From assembly GCA_964291275.2 (NCBI GenBank), contig OZ219799.1:248001-312000 (forward strand): a stretch of 64,000 nt of DNA, written 5' to 3'. Position 1 is the first letter of the stretch; every line of letters starts with the position of its first letter. The notes beneath the pieces are model-generated. The model made no database searches, was not told where the DNA came from, and was given only the letters and a program-made list of their open reading frames with translations. Shown piece by piece: positions 38,239-48,336 of the stretch. The DNA comes from Bin80 sp964291275 (lineage in GTDB: Bacteria > Bacteroidota > Rhodothermia > Rhodothermales > Bin80). Both the position numbers and the translations under genes were made by a program.

Positions 38239-38679
38239 TCAGCCCACAAGCTTCGCGTCCAGATTTATCGTAGTGCCACCGTACAGTTTCGCTATAGGAC
38301 AGCCTGTTCTGGTTGCTTCTGCGGCGGACTGGAAGCCATCTTCGTCAACCCCTGGCACGTCTGCACGAACAACCAAATCAATCGTGGAGATATGAAAACC
38401 TCCAGCCGGATCAGGTCCAAACATGACGCTGGCTCGGGTATCAACACGTTTTGCTGTGGTGCCTCGGCCGTCCAACTCATTGGATAGAGCCATGGAAAAA
38501 CATCCTGAGATAGCTGCGGCAACAAAGTCTTCCGGTCCGACTCCCTGTTCGTCCTCGAAGCGGATACCGAAGGTAAAGGGCGTGTCTATGCCACCCCTGT
38601 CAATCTTAATTTGTCCGTTACCGGATTTAAGGTCTCCCTCCCAGGAGGCGTTGGCGCGGTTTACACTCGTTACAGACAT
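38239..38679 (-). CDS. OsmC-family peroxidase-like protein (146 aa)
   Basis: OsmC/Ohr fold with both redox cysteines: AAISGCFSMAL (peroxidatic) and TRTGCPIAKLYGG (resolving). Closest in layout to OsmC proper (start SVTSVNRANASWEGDLKSG). It reduces organic or fatty-acid hydroperoxides. Convergent with the amylase gene (17 bp apart) and 21 bp after another OsmC-family gene on the same strand, so probably one stress-related unit. Confidence 0.9.
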   Translation of the reverse strand: MSVTSVNRANASWEGDLKSGNGQIKIDRGGIDTPFTFGIRFEDEQGVGPEDFVAAAISGCFSMALSNELDGRGTTAKRVDTRASVMFGPDPAGGFHISTIDLVVRADVPGVDEDGFQSAAEATRTGCPIAKLYGGTTINLDAKLVG

Positions 38680-38700
38680 AGGTACTTGGTTTGTGGATTT

Positions 38701-39132
38701 TCAGGAATAGTGCTGGCCGTTGATTGACCAACTCACAGTGATTGGCGCAGTTTTCTCAAGGATATGAGCCACTGAGCAGTATTTACTGATACTCAAATCT
38801 ACGGCACGACGGACTTTTTCTGGATCAAGCGTCCCTCCAAACTCATAATGTACATGTAGTTTGGTAAACAGGGACGGCGTTTCGTTTTCTGCACGCTCGT
38901 ATGTGATTACCGTATCGAATTTTTGCAGATCCTGCCGTTGTTTATTGAGAATTATGACAATATCGATTCCGCTGCATCCCCCCAAAGCCATGGCCACAGC
39001 CTGCATAGGACCCACCCCTTGGCCGCTCCCGCCCTCGTCAGGACCGGTATCCAGGTGCAACGTATTGCCACTGCTGTTCGTAGCAAGAAAATGAAACTTA
39101 TCGTCCAAGCGCTGTAGTGTAACCTTGGGCAT
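38701..39132 (-). CDS. OsmC-family protein (143 aa)
   Basis: A second OsmC-fold protein with cysteines in MALGGCSGIDIVI and SKYCSVAHIL. Start at ATG 39132 (MPKVTLQRLDDKFHFLATNS) fits the fold; the 32 additional residues up to 39228 do not. The redox pair suggests hydroperoxide or thiol chemistry; the sequence is of the YhfA-like OsmC branch. Confidence 0.85.
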   Translation of the reverse strand: MPKVTLQRLDDKFHFLATNSSGNTLHLDTGPDEGGSGQGVGPMQAVAMALGGCSGIDIVIILNKQRQDLQKFDTVITYERAENETPSLFTKLHVHYEFGGTLDPEKVRRAVDLSISKYCSVAHILEKTAPITVSWSINGQHYS

Positions 39133-39259
39133 CGTATAGGCTTTTCGAAGTTGAGCCTGTTCAACAACGGTTGAGAGCACAGGATTCATATACCTGTCTG
39201 CAACCTGCCTCTGCAAATTCCGTAGCAAAATATGTATACCGGCTGAATCTACCGTCCAA

Positions 39260-40165
39260 ATGAAACGAATCCATACTTATTCAGGGGTCGTAGGACTCAT
39301 GATCATCCTGGCTGCGGTACTGGCAGCCTCCAAACCTGAGCCCATTGCCCGGGATGTCATCAAAAAAGAGTACGAGGTAGAACCGGGAGGCACACTTTCC
39401 CTGGATCTGGACAGAGGTAATGTCGAGGTGGAGTCTACACATGAGAATGTAGTCAAGATTGAGCTCGAACGTCGTGCTCGCGCGGACGATCCAGACGAAG
39501 CTGAGGAAATTCTTAAGTCGGGGCATCGCTATGAGTTCAACAAGCAGGGCGATGATGTCAGTATTCAATCACGAATTGAAGGGAAACAGCGCCAGATGCG
39601 CTGGCGCAGGGGGGGGGCGATTAAAATCCGTCTTACCGTGAAAGTGCCCAATGAATATGATGTCAGCTTCAAGACAGGTGCTGGAAATATTACCATTCTG
39701 GAGGTCTCGGGAGAGATTACGGGACGCACGGGGGCTGGCAATATCCTGTTAGAGGATATCGAAGGTGAGGTGGATGTAAAATCGGGAGCCGGAAATGTGG
39801 AAATTTCGGGCGATCTGGAAGAGATAGATGTGGCAACCGGGGCCGGAAACCTGACAATTTACGCTCAGGCAGATGAGATGAATGTTATGGCTGGAACGGG
39901 GAATGTGACGGTAGAGATGCAGGGACAACCCCGTGGTGAAAGCAACTTCAGGACCGGCGCAGGGAATGTATCTGTCTCGATCCCGGAAAATGTTCGGGTC
40001 GAAGTTGACGGCACTGCAAGTCTCGGGACAGTGACCTGTGAGTTCCCGATTGAGATTTCCAAGAAACTCCTTTCAAATTCGTTTTCCGGCGAGATCAACG
40101 GAGGAGGTAATGCTTCAATTTCACTAGTTGCTGGCGTAGGCAATGTGTCGCTGCTTCGCCACTAA
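39260..40165 (+). CDS. DUF4097-family beta-helix protein
   Basis: A 301-aa protein with an N-terminal hydrophobic signal/anchor (VVGLMIILAAVLAASKPEP) and a DUF4097 (putative adhesin) domain. From residue 135 on it is a regular beta-helix with the motif TGAGN or SGAGN at about 18-20-residue intervals (at least five times). Usually periplasmic or envelope-associated; the biochemical role is not established. Divergent from the OsmC pair. Confidence 0.8.
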   Translation: MKRIHTYSGVVGLMIILAAVLAASKPEPIARDVIKKEYEVEPGGTLSLDLDRGNVEVESTHENVVKIELERRARADDPDEAEEILKSGHRYEFNKQGDDVSIQSRIEGKQRQMRWRRGGAIKIRLTVKVPNEYDVSFKTGAGNITILEVSGEITGRTGAGNILLEDIEGEVDVKSGAGNVEISGDLEEIDVATGAGNLTIYAQADEMNVMAGTGNVTVEMQGQPRGESNFRTGAGNVSVSIPENVRVEVDGTASLGTVTCEFPIEISKKLLSNSFSGEINGGGNASISLVAGVGNVSLLRH

Positions 40166-40426
40166 GTATCAGATTGATACGCTCCGCAGCTTGTATACAG
40201 GAGCGGACATGCCCGGCGATGCCTGATGCCGAGGGATCGGGGGCCTAGAACCCGAAGCACGGGGCGGGGCTCAGCGCCCGGAAGGGGCCGGTTCGATGCC
40301 GCCGCCAATTGTCAGGCCCTAGCCGCGGACTGGATCGGATGCGGACGCATGGCCAGGGGGGCTCGTAGGGATACGATCAAACAAGGAGTTCAGAACAACA
40401 GAACTGCCCCAACGCAAGTTCGACAT

Positions 40427-42387
40427 TGTAGTGGGATTTTTTGCTGAGATTCCGTGCTCCCTATTTTCAGGGGGTTCGAATGCGCGCTGTTCTGGGTTGT
40501 ATTTTTACGTTTAGGCGCTTTCTTTTGTAGGGCGTTTTGTCTTGATTCGCTGGGTATTCCGTCCCAGTTTGAGCCCCATTGCCTGAAAGATTTGACGCTG
40601 GAATGGCTTGAGGTCCTGGTCTTGTTTGAGCAGGATCGCGTGGGCATTGTTCTGGGGAAGCACGGTGGTCACGCGCAGGTGCTCGTTGAGTTTGACCTTG
40701 AGGGTGGCCCAGCTCTTGTGGATCTGTTTTGCACCCAACTTGCTTCGAATCAGATGCACGACATGGAAGGCAAGGACGGACAGGAACAGATGGGCTTCAA
40801 TCTGCTCATCTTTGCTGTGATAGATTGGGCGGAAGCCCAGGTCGGATTTCATCGTTCGGAAGGAGTGTTCAATTTCTGCCAACTGCCAGTACGTTCGTGC
40901 AAGCTCCTCACAGGACCACTTCGTATGACTGGTACGCAGGACGTATCCGCCAAAGGCTTCGGTGCAGGCATCATAGGCCGACCGACGCGTCAGGAGAATC
41001 TTTTCGGCGATCGCTGGCTGCCCCTTTTTCTTCACAACCTTGACCTCGTAGTGATATCCGACCTGTTGGTATTTCTCCATGAGTCGTCCTACCTTCCGCT
41101 CAATCACCGAATAGGTCTTCGGACGTCTGGGCAACGTGAGCCCCTCGTTCAAGTATGCAATGGCCGCTTCAAATTGGGCGCGCTTCGTGGTTATGATTTG
41201 ATCGCTGACCGCCTGCCGGGCTTCACTGTGTAGGTATACCCGCCGCTCTCCGTCTTTTTCCCCAAGCTTCCAGGCGCGTACGTCCATCTCATGGGTGGTT
41301 TGAAAAACCTGGTCCGGTTCCCGGTTCGGCACCGGGGGCGTCTTTGTGCGCTGTACACAGATCCAGTTCAATCCTTCTTCCTTCAAATAGGCCAAATTCG
41401 CCTCGGTTGCAATGCCCGCGTCCATGATGACCGTCGGTTGGTCTCCGTTCAACTGCGCAATGGCCGTGCGCAAGGTCTGCGGCTCACTGGCATTGCCAGG
41501 GAGAATTTCTGCGGTGCGCGGGAACCCCGAAGCATCAAGGGTCATCGCCAGGGTGACCAGTGGACAATCGTTGCGCTTGTCCTTACTGCGCCCATAGCGC
41601 AAGCGCGCGCCTTTCTTGCGACCCGTGTAGTAGGTGTTGGTCAGATCATAGAACACGATCGTTTCTGTAAAACCCAATAACGCTTTCGTGTTGCCAAAGA
41701 GCGCATCCATGATCGCCTTCCGGTGCGCGTAGAGCCCGGCGGCAATGCGGTAGAGCGTCCGGTCACAGGGACGCTTGGCATGGAGGTATTCCAGGATTCC
41801 GGACCGCTCGCACATCCAGTCATAGGTTTGCCGTTCACTCCCGGGAGAAAGCATCCGTCCTACCACCAGGGCGATGGCCCAGTGGATCTGATCCCGGTTG
41901 AAGTTCAAGGTTTGCAGGATCTGCGTAAACCCCAGCAGATGCAGGGCTTTGAGCGCCACGCGCTCGCCGCCAATGGTGCGCGTGTCCGTATGATGGATCT
42001 CGTTGGTGAGGATGGCATCCCGATCATCCCGTGGATCATGGACATCATAGCCCTTGCGTTTGAGCTTCTCCATGATGTCCTGACTGGCCTGACGAAGGGC
42101 TTCATCTTCAAACGGCAAGCGCGCATGTCCGTGCAACCCGTCGTGCACGCATTGCATGAGCGTCGGCCATTGTTCTTTGGGGAGGTTGAAATCTCTGCCG
42201 AGGTTGAGCAGGGTTCGCTGCCTGGGATTTCCGTGGACGCGATAGGATTCAACGATGGAATAGTAGACGACCTTTTTGCCGGATTTGAGGGTACGGGGTT
42301 TGGCATAGACAAACATGGCGGGACGGGGATCATTTGGGGAGATTGAACGGTGGGGTTTGCGAAAAGATCCCAAAAAATCCCACTACA
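40427..42387 (-). mobile_element. IS1634-family element (about 1.96 kb)
   Basis: Inverted ends read tgtagtgggattttttg at both sides (40427 and 42387). No clear target duplication was found. It carries a single intact transposase gene. The preceding 40166-40426 is GC-rich, with no gene seen. Confidence 0.85.
40511..42316 (-). CDS. IS1634-family transposase, 601 aa
   Basis: An IS4-superfamily DDE transposase of the IS1634 type: VFYDLTNTYYTGRKKGARLR (first Asp region), PTVIMDAGIATEANLAYL (second Asp), and TYWQLAEIEHSFRTMKSDLG (Y-R-E-K-like region with Glu). The C-terminal FLSVLAFHVVHLIRSKL is typical of the family. ATG 42316 (MFVYAKPRTLKSG) is preferred; a TTG at 42373 would begin inside the terminal repeat. 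Intact and probably active. Confidence 0.93.
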   Translation of the reverse strand: MFVYAKPRTLKSGKKVVYYSIVESYRVHGNPRQRTLLNLGRDFNLPKEQWPTLMQCVHDGLHGHARLPFEDEALRQASQDIMEKLKRKGYDVHDPRDDRDAILTNEIHHTDTRTIGGERVALKALHLLGFTQILQTLNFNRDQIHWAIALVVGRMLSPGSERQTYDWMCERSGILEYLHAKRPCDRTLYRIAAGLYAHRKAIMDALFGNTKALLGFTETIVFYDLTNTYYTGRKKGARLRYGRSKDKRNDCPLVTLAMTLDASGFPRTAEILPGNASEPQTLRTAIAQLNGDQPTVIMDAGIATEANLAYLKEEGLNWICVQRTKTPPVPNREPDQVFQTTHEMDVRAWKLGEKDGERRVYLHSEARQAVSDQIITTKRAQFEAAIAYLNEGLTLPRRPKTYSVIERKVGRLMEKYQQVGYHYEVKVVKKKGQPAIAEKILLTRRSAYDACTEAFGGYVLRTSHTKWSCEELARTYWQLAEIEHSFRTMKSDLGFRPIYHSKDEQIEAHLFLSVLAFHVVHLIRSKLGAKQIHKSWATLKVKLNEHLRVTTVLPQNNAHAILLKQDQDLKPFQRQIFQAMGLKLGRNTQRIKTKRPTKESA

Positions 42388-42906
42388 TTGGGGTTATCGA
42401 ACCATAATCATTCAAAAAGGGCGTATTTTGCCCGAAATTGACCGATCTTGCCCCAAATCCGAGGAGGATTGCCCCAAAAAACCTGAAATCAAGTCGAAAA
42501 CTTAGACAGGTTGGAAGGGAAATGTCGAAGTTGCGGTAAGGTAGGTCTTCAGGTCAGATCAGACCCCGAAATAATTCGTGGAAACTGGCGTAAATCTGAC
42601 TATTTGCACAGATACCGACCCAAATACGCCGCGACTAGGCCTTGACCCTTCGAATTGATACTTTAGACGTATGCAAACCTTGGCTGCAACGCTCTCAACT
42701 CGGCAATAATAGCTATTTTCCGGCCGACACTATATAGCACTTTTCAGTAAAAGTCCAGTGGGTCCAATGCCATCAGGCCTTTGAGCGAGGTGTTAAAATC
42801 AAGATCACCGGGCTCATGCTTGCGTGGTATAGAAGCTTTTTGGGAGTGGATGTGTTTGAGGCTCGGACGATCTCGCTCTCTACCAGACAGATTGACCATA
42901 AAAAAC
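42388..42906. other. Intergenic, no gene seen
   Basis: Between the IS1634 end and the methyltransferase start. Short runs of cccca (ttgcccgaa, ttgccccaa) recur around 42420-42480, but no ORF or terminator is convincing. Confidence 0.4.
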
Positions 42907-43731
42907 ATGATTGAAGTTCCTGCCACGTCTGCATTTGTGTTGTCTTTTGCAAATCAGAATGTTTATCGCGGTGCGGCAGCACGCGCTTTCTTGAGTAGCA
43001 TTGATTTATCGGCTGCTGAGCCGATTATAGCACAGTTCAAGGAGATCCATGAGGAAATCACTGTGGAAATTCTCAACAGAAAGTACGGTGTCGAAAAGTG
43101 CTGCCGTAAGTACCTGGATGAAAACCCCACTGCGCAGGTCATCCACTTAGGGGGTGGGTTGGATCCATTATCCATTGATCTGGCAGAAGGATATCCGAAG
43201 GCGCACTTTTTCGATGTGGATATGGCAAATATGTCGCTCAAGGAAGAGATCAATCGAAAGATCGGTGGCCCTGACATCCCATTTTTAACAGCTAATTTGG
43301 CGGATATTCCGTCTCTGACTGAAGTGTTGAGCAATGCGGGCTGGAATTCGGATGCCCCCACGCTACTCGTATCGGAGGGGATTTCGTATTACATTCCCAA
43401 AGAAGTCTACCGACGTACTCTGGCCTCACTTCAGACCTCCGGTGGCTGCCTCATATTCGAGTACTCGATACCGGACCACCTTCTGGTTGGTGTCCCAAAG
43501 GCGGAAATCGTCTTTGACTTCTTCGAACGTTTTACAGGTTTTCTGAATATGCCAATTCAGATGCAGCGCTATGAAGATACAGAGGTCAGGAATCTTGCAG
43601 CAGACATGAATGGAGAGGTTGTGGATATTCTTACGCAGCACCAATTGGAGTTCAGCCGTCTTGGCAGGAACGAAATGAGGGAAGACCCCAGAATGGGAGC
43701 AATCCGGGTAGCTTTGATCCAATTCCATTGA
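42907..43731 (+). CDS. Leucine carboxyl methyltransferase-like SAM methyltransferase
   Basis: From ATG 42907, 274 aa. The SAM-binding motif is AQVIHLGGGLDPLSIDLAEG and the acidic loop FFDVDMANMSLK, followed by LLVSEGISYYIPKEVYRRTL. This order is characteristic of the LCMT/Ppm1/TcmP O-methyltransferase family, in which bacterial members methylate carboxyl groups of small molecules. The acceptor is unknown. Monocistronic by position. The upstream in-frame extension to 42781 is not family-like. Confidence 0.85.
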   Translation: MIEVPATSAFVLSFANQNVYRGAAARAFLSSIDLSAAEPIIAQFKEIHEEITVEILNRKYGVEKCCRKYLDENPTAQVIHLGGGLDPLSIDLAEGYPKAHFFDVDMANMSLKEEINRKIGGPDIPFLTANLADIPSLTEVLSNAGWNSDAPTLLVSEGISYYIPKEVYRRTLASLQTSGGCLIFEYSIPDHLLVGVPKAEIVFDFFERFTGFLNMPIQMQRYEDTEVRNLAADMNGEVVDILTQHQLEFSRLGRNEMREDPRMGAIRVALIQFH

Positions 43732-44373
43732 TACTTCTCATGATCTGGTTTGCAAGCCACCTTGGCAGAACAGGAGTACAATCAAATGCGTCTGTGATTT
43801 AAGCAGGGTAGGCGCTCACGAGACGATCCTGGTAGGCGAAGTTCAGTTCTCCGGTAATTACTCAGACGACATTAATTCTGTCACACGCTCGGAATTAGTG
43901 ACTGTCACACGAAAACGGCATTAGTGCGGACAGCCATGAATTGATGCACCTTACCCCCACCTTTACTCTCAGTCTGAGCCAACGCAAACCAACAATGAAT
44001 TAAAGATCGAATGCGAACTGTTCTTGGGTTACGAGGTAAAGGATTGCGGCGATCCGTTACAAGTTGTGAGCATGGTTGGTCAATGTATATCTTACAAGAT
44101 TCGGTTGTTTGATTGTGCCAACTTTGATGTACCAAACACTAGAACCAAAATATCAGCACAGGAAACAAGACCTACTATTCCCTACAATTTCTTCGAGAAA
44201 CTTTTTGCCAGTTTGACTGAACATCTCTCAAACGCTTCGTGAGCACACTGGAGAATTTCCCCAGTAGAATGGTGTAGGTGAGCATTGATTAAGATCTCAT
44301 AGATTGGTGCGGAACCGCATGCGTATTAGAATGATCAAATACTCCAAGCAGGTGTGAACCCTGAGATATCCAA
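43732..44373. other. Intergenic region with an IS-end-like repeat
   Basis: No protein gene supported in 640 bp. The only structure noted is the direct repeat at 43878-43926. The region precedes the fad genes and presumably contains their promoter. Confidence 0.5.
43878..43926. repeat. Imperfect direct repeat, possible solo IS21-type end
   Basis: Two units of about 24 bp begin ctgtcacacg and end with attagtg, one base apart. Head-to-tail short repeats of this form resemble terminal repeats of IS21-family elements. No transposase is adjacent. Confidence 0.4.
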
Positions 44374-46737
44374 ATGAGAAGCAATTCTACGTATTTACCA
44401 TTCAGGCGCGCAGCGGTAATCGGAGCAGGCACTATGGGGGCACAAATAGCGGCCCATTTGGCCAATGCCGGAGTCGAAGTATTGCTTTTGGATTTAGCAG
44501 CCCCGGAAGGGCAGGATCCTCGTGCCCTGGTGAAAAAGCGTTTGAAAGCTGTTACAAAGCTGAAACCTAATCCGTTCTTTACAAAAGCTGTCCACCAACG
44601 CATAAGTTATGGCACAATTGAGCATGATCTGGAAAAAATTTCGGGTGCGGAATGGATTATTGAAGCCGTAGTCGAGCGACTGGATATAAAGCGGGCTTTG
44701 TTGGAACAGGTGGAAATGCACGCAAGCCCCGAAAGTATCGTGTCATCCAATACCAGTGGAATCCCGATACATGCACTCGTTGCTGGACGCAGTTTGGGAT
44801 TTCGGCAACATTTTCTGGGCACGCACTTTTTTAACCCTCCGCGATACCTTCCCCTCCTGGAGGTAATTACACACGCCGACACAAGCCCTGAGGTACTGGA
44901 CAGAATAAGATGGTATGCCCGGATCTATTTGGGTAAGGATGTTGTGCAGGCGAATGATGTGCCCTACTTCATTGCCAACCGGATTGGTATTTATGGCATG
45001 ATAGGAGTGATTGAACAGTTTGCCAGTGGTGACTACACTATCGAGGAAATTGACACGTTGACGGGTCCATTAGTTGGTCGCCCGAAATCCGGCACCTTTA
45101 GGACGGCAGATGTGGTTGGACTTGATGTGATGGAGCTTGCGTGCGCAAATCTGTATGAGAGTGTGCTGGAGGACGAGAGTAGAGAGCGATTCAGAGTCCC
45201 GAAGGTGTTGAAAAAGTTAGTAGCCAAGGGAGCGCTGGGAGCAAAATCGGGGGCCGGATTCTATCGGAAAGAGGGCCGTAAAATTCGCTCTCTGAACTTG
45301 GCTTCGGGGCAATATGAAGATCCCGCCCCGCTCAATCTAGGAGATCTCGGCAGGATCAAGGCAGCAGGCACACTTCGGCATCGCCTTGTAGCGCTGTTTG
45401 AGGATGAAGGACGCGCAGGCAGGTTCTTTCGGAAGACCATGCTTGACTGTATGGCCTATGCTGCGAGACGAATAGGAGAAATCACCGACAGCCCCGCACG
45501 GATTGACCGGGGGATGTGTTCAGGTTTCGGCTGGAAGATGGGGCCATTTGAAACGTGGGATGCAATTGGTTTCGCCCGGGTCAGAGACGCCATGGTCAAG
45601 GATGGGCTTGCCCTACCGGAGTGGATCCTGGATATGTCGGACGATGCATCTTTCTACATTGACTATCCATTGCGCGTCTATTTTCCATCCCATGGGGAGT
45701 ACGTGGCTGAGGATATGCCAGCGGACGAACAATCCCTGGCGTCAATCAAATTGGACCCGGGTAAAGATCTGTGGTCGAACGAAGAGTCTGCACTGATCGA
45801 TCTGGGAGATGGGGTGGCTTTGTTTGAGTTTCGTTCCAAGGCATGTACACTTGGGTTCAGGGTAATTAATGGATTGTTGGCGGCTATTGATTACGTCGAA
45901 AATGATCGCAACCTGTACGGATTGGTCATAGGCAACGAGGGGAGTCATTTTTCAGTGGGAGCCAATCTTGCAGAAATGGCCGGAACAGTCCAGTCGGGTG
46001 ATTTTGGGAAGATTGATGAATACATCGCAAGGTTTCAGTCTGCTATGCAGCGCGTGCACTACGCACGTAAACCTGTAGTTGTGGCCGCACACCAGCGTGC
46101 GCTGGGAGGGGGATGCGAGCTCATCATGGCCTGTCCAAACCCGGTTGCCGCAGCAGAAACCTACGCCGGACTTGTAGAATTGGGAGTTGGATTGATACCG
46201 GCCGGTACAGGAAGTATGCGGTTTGCCGCCAAGGCTAGTAAAGAAAATCAGGGTTATTACGACAGCAATCTTTTGCCTGGTGTGATGAAATACTTTGAGA
46301 CAGTTGCGACGGCAACCGTATCAATGAGTGCGGAAGAAGCTCGGGATCTGGGCTTCCTGCCCGACCATGCGTGTATTGTAATGAACAATGCCAGGCGCTT
46401 TCATGTGGCGAAACATGAAGTATTGAGACTTTCAAATCAAGGATATCGCCCACCTACACCTGCACAGGTTCGTGTGTTGGGTCGGCCAGGCGCAGCAGCG
46501 TTAAGTACGGCTGTTTATCAGCTACATCAAGGCAGATTTATCAGCGATTATGATCTGCACTTAGCCAAGAAATTGGCCTATATATTTACAGGTGGGGATT
46601 TAAGTGGGGCGCAGGAAGTGTCCGAGTCATACTTACTGGACTTGGAGCGGGAAGTGTTTTTGGGCCTTTTGGGACAACCCAAGACACAGGAGCGCATTGC
46701 TGGTCTGCTTAAGACCAATCGGCCTATTCGTAATTGA
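44374..46737 (+). CDS. fadN: FadN-like 3-hydroxyacyl-CoA dehydrogenase/enoyl-CoA hydratase
   Basis: Carries the hydration and NAD-dependent oxidation steps of beta-oxidation. The N-terminal HAD Rossmann domain has AVIGAGTMGAQIAAHLANAG and GTHFFNPPRYLPLLEV with the catalytic His. Two C-terminal HAD segments follow, then a crotonase domain (about 470-690) with an oxyanion hole in SHFSVGANLAEM and ALGGGCELIMA. The order HAD then hydratase is that of Bacillus FadN (787 against 789 aa), opposite to E. coli FadB. The thiolase gene starts 11 bp after its stop. Confidence 0.93.
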   Translation: MRSNSTYLPFRRAAVIGAGTMGAQIAAHLANAGVEVLLLDLAAPEGQDPRALVKKRLKAVTKLKPNPFFTKAVHQRISYGTIEHDLEKISGAEWIIEAVVERLDIKRALLEQVEMHASPESIVSSNTSGIPIHALVAGRSLGFRQHFLGTHFFNPPRYLPLLEVITHADTSPEVLDRIRWYARIYLGKDVVQANDVPYFIANRIGIYGMIGVIEQFASGDYTIEEIDTLTGPLVGRPKSGTFRTADVVGLDVMELACANLYESVLEDESRERFRVPKVLKKLVAKGALGAKSGAGFYRKEGRKIRSLNLASGQYEDPAPLNLGDLGRIKAAGTLRHRLVALFEDEGRAGRFFRKTMLDCMAYAARRIGEITDSPARIDRGMCSGFGWKMGPFETWDAIGFARVRDAMVKDGLALPEWILDMSDDASFYIDYPLRVYFPSHGEYVAEDMPADEQSLASIKLDPGKDLWSNEESALIDLGDGVALFEFRSKACTLGFRVINGLLAAIDYVENDRNLYGLVIGNEGSHFSVGANLAEMAGTVQSGDFGKIDEYIARFQSAMQRVHYARKPVVVAAHQRALGGGCELIMACPNPVAAAETYAGLVELGVGLIPAGTGSMRFAAKASKENQGYYDSNLLPGVMKYFETVATATVSMSAEEARDLGFLPDHACIVMNNARRFHVAKHEVLRLSNQGYRPPTPAQVRVLGRPGAAALSTAVYQLHQGRFISDYDLHLAKKLAYIFTGGDLSGAQEVSESYLLDLEREVFLGLLGQPKTQERIAGLLKTNRPIRN

Positions 46738-46748
46738 GCAATTCGAGA

Positions 46749-47930
46749 ATGCAATCGTCAGCCGTTATCGTAACCAGTCTACGTACACCAGTCGGAAAGG
46801 CAAAGCGGGGAGCATTACGTTTTATGCGCCCTGAAGCCATGGGCGCTGAGGCGGTTCGGGCTGCCGTAAACCATACGCCTAATCTGCTTGCAGAAGATGT
46901 TGACGATGTACTTATCGGGTGTGCCTTTCCTGAGGGATCACAGGGCATGAACGTGGGACGCATCATTGCGAATCGGGCAGGGCTGCCCGATTCCGTGCCT
47001 GGGGCCACTATTAATCGTTTTTGTTCGTCGGGCCTGCAAACCATTGCCATGGCCAACCAGGCCATAGGGATGGGGCAGGCAGAGTGCATTGTAGCGGGGG
47101 GGGCGGAGAGTATGACGCTTGTGCCAATGAGCGGATATTACTTCCAGCCAGATCCCGGTATGACTGAAAGCAGGCCCGAAGTTTACGTTTCGATGGGTAA
47201 CACGGCGGAGAATCTGGCACAAAAGTACAGTATCTCGCGTGAGGATCAGGATCGCTTTGCACTGAGATCCCACGAGCGAGCACTTGCAGCCCAATCTGGC
47301 GGACTTTTTGAGCAGGAAATCATCCCGCTGAAGGTGCAGCAAACGAGCTTCCAGAACGGGATTTCAAAAACCATCACCTACCAGTTTTCCTCAGACGAGG
47401 GACCACGGGTAGACACTAGTATGGAAGCACTCGGTCGTTTGCGTCCGGTATTTCGGAACAGAGGCAGTGTGACGGCCGGTAATGCCTCTCAAATGTCTGA
47501 TGGTGCAGCGGCAACCGTGGTTATGTCGGAAGCCATGGCAACTCGCTTGGGTGCTGAGCCACTGGCACGCATGGTTGGGTTTGCAGTGGCTGGCGTAACT
47601 CCGGCCTTAATGGGTATAGGTCCTGTACCGGCCATCGAAAAGGTTCTTGCACAGACTGGTCTTAGCCGGGATAAGATTGGATTAATTGAGCTGAACGAAG
47701 CTTTTGCTGCGCAAGCGCTGGCGGTGATCAGAGAGGCAAACCTTGACGAGTCCATTATTAATGTCCAGGGAGGGGCAATTGCACTCGGCCATCCGCTGGG
47801 ATGTACCGGAGCTAAGCTCACCGCCACTTTGCTACATGCCATGAAGCGCCAGAACATCCGTTACGGACTGTGTACCATGTGCATCGGTGGCGGTATGGGC
47901 GCAGCAGCAATTTTCGAAAATCTTAGCTAA
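46749..47930 (+). CDS. fadA: Acetyl-CoA acyltransferase (thiolase)
   Basis: Thiolytic cleavage of 3-ketoacyl-CoA. The active-site residues are visible: nucleophile Cys in INRFCSSGLQTIAMA, His in GGAIALGHPLGCTGA and Cys in LCTMCIGGGMGAA. The 393 aa from ATG 46749 are typical; a TTG at 46734 overlapping the fadN stop is possible but less likely. It is coupled to the fadN-like gene, as in fadNA operons. The downstream 47931-48336 holds no clear gene. Confidence 0.94.
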   Translation: MQSSAVIVTSLRTPVGKAKRGALRFMRPEAMGAEAVRAAVNHTPNLLAEDVDDVLIGCAFPEGSQGMNVGRIIANRAGLPDSVPGATINRFCSSGLQTIAMANQAIGMGQAECIVAGGAESMTLVPMSGYYFQPDPGMTESRPEVYVSMGNTAENLAQKYSISREDQDRFALRSHERALAAQSGGLFEQEIIPLKVQQTSFQNGISKTITYQFSSDEGPRVDTSMEALGRLRPVFRNRGSVTAGNASQMSDGAAATVVMSEAMATRLGAEPLARMVGFAVAGVTPALMGIGPVPAIEKVLAQTGLSRDKIGLIELNEAFAAQALAVIREANLDESIINVQGGAIALGHPLGCTGAKLTATLLHAMKRQNIRYGLCTMCIGGGMGAAAIFENLS

Positions 47931-48336
47931 ATCACTGATAATTGCAGGCTTTATAAGAACAGTCGTCGCTCAAAACCAGTCCCCGCGGATACAATTTCAT
48001 CTCCAGGTCGTGGTGATCCAAGACTACTCGTATTCTGTCCACCGTACCGTCTTATGTACAGTGTAGGTCTTTGACTTCAACGGCCAGTACATGACGGCTT
48101 AAATGGTTGAACATCAGTCTTGATATTCTACCAAGACTGAACTCGAGATTGTGCTTGGCTTAAGCTAACCATCTGTACTGCAGACTGCGTAGCTTTTGCG
48201 CCTGGAACTCCTGCCTTCTTGTTCTGTTGTTGTGTGTGTGGCTTTTGTGATCACGATGTGGATTGGATGGCTGCCCTATGTAAATTAGAAGATGAGACGG
48301 GTGGACGCATAACAGGCATTAGACTCAAATCAACTC

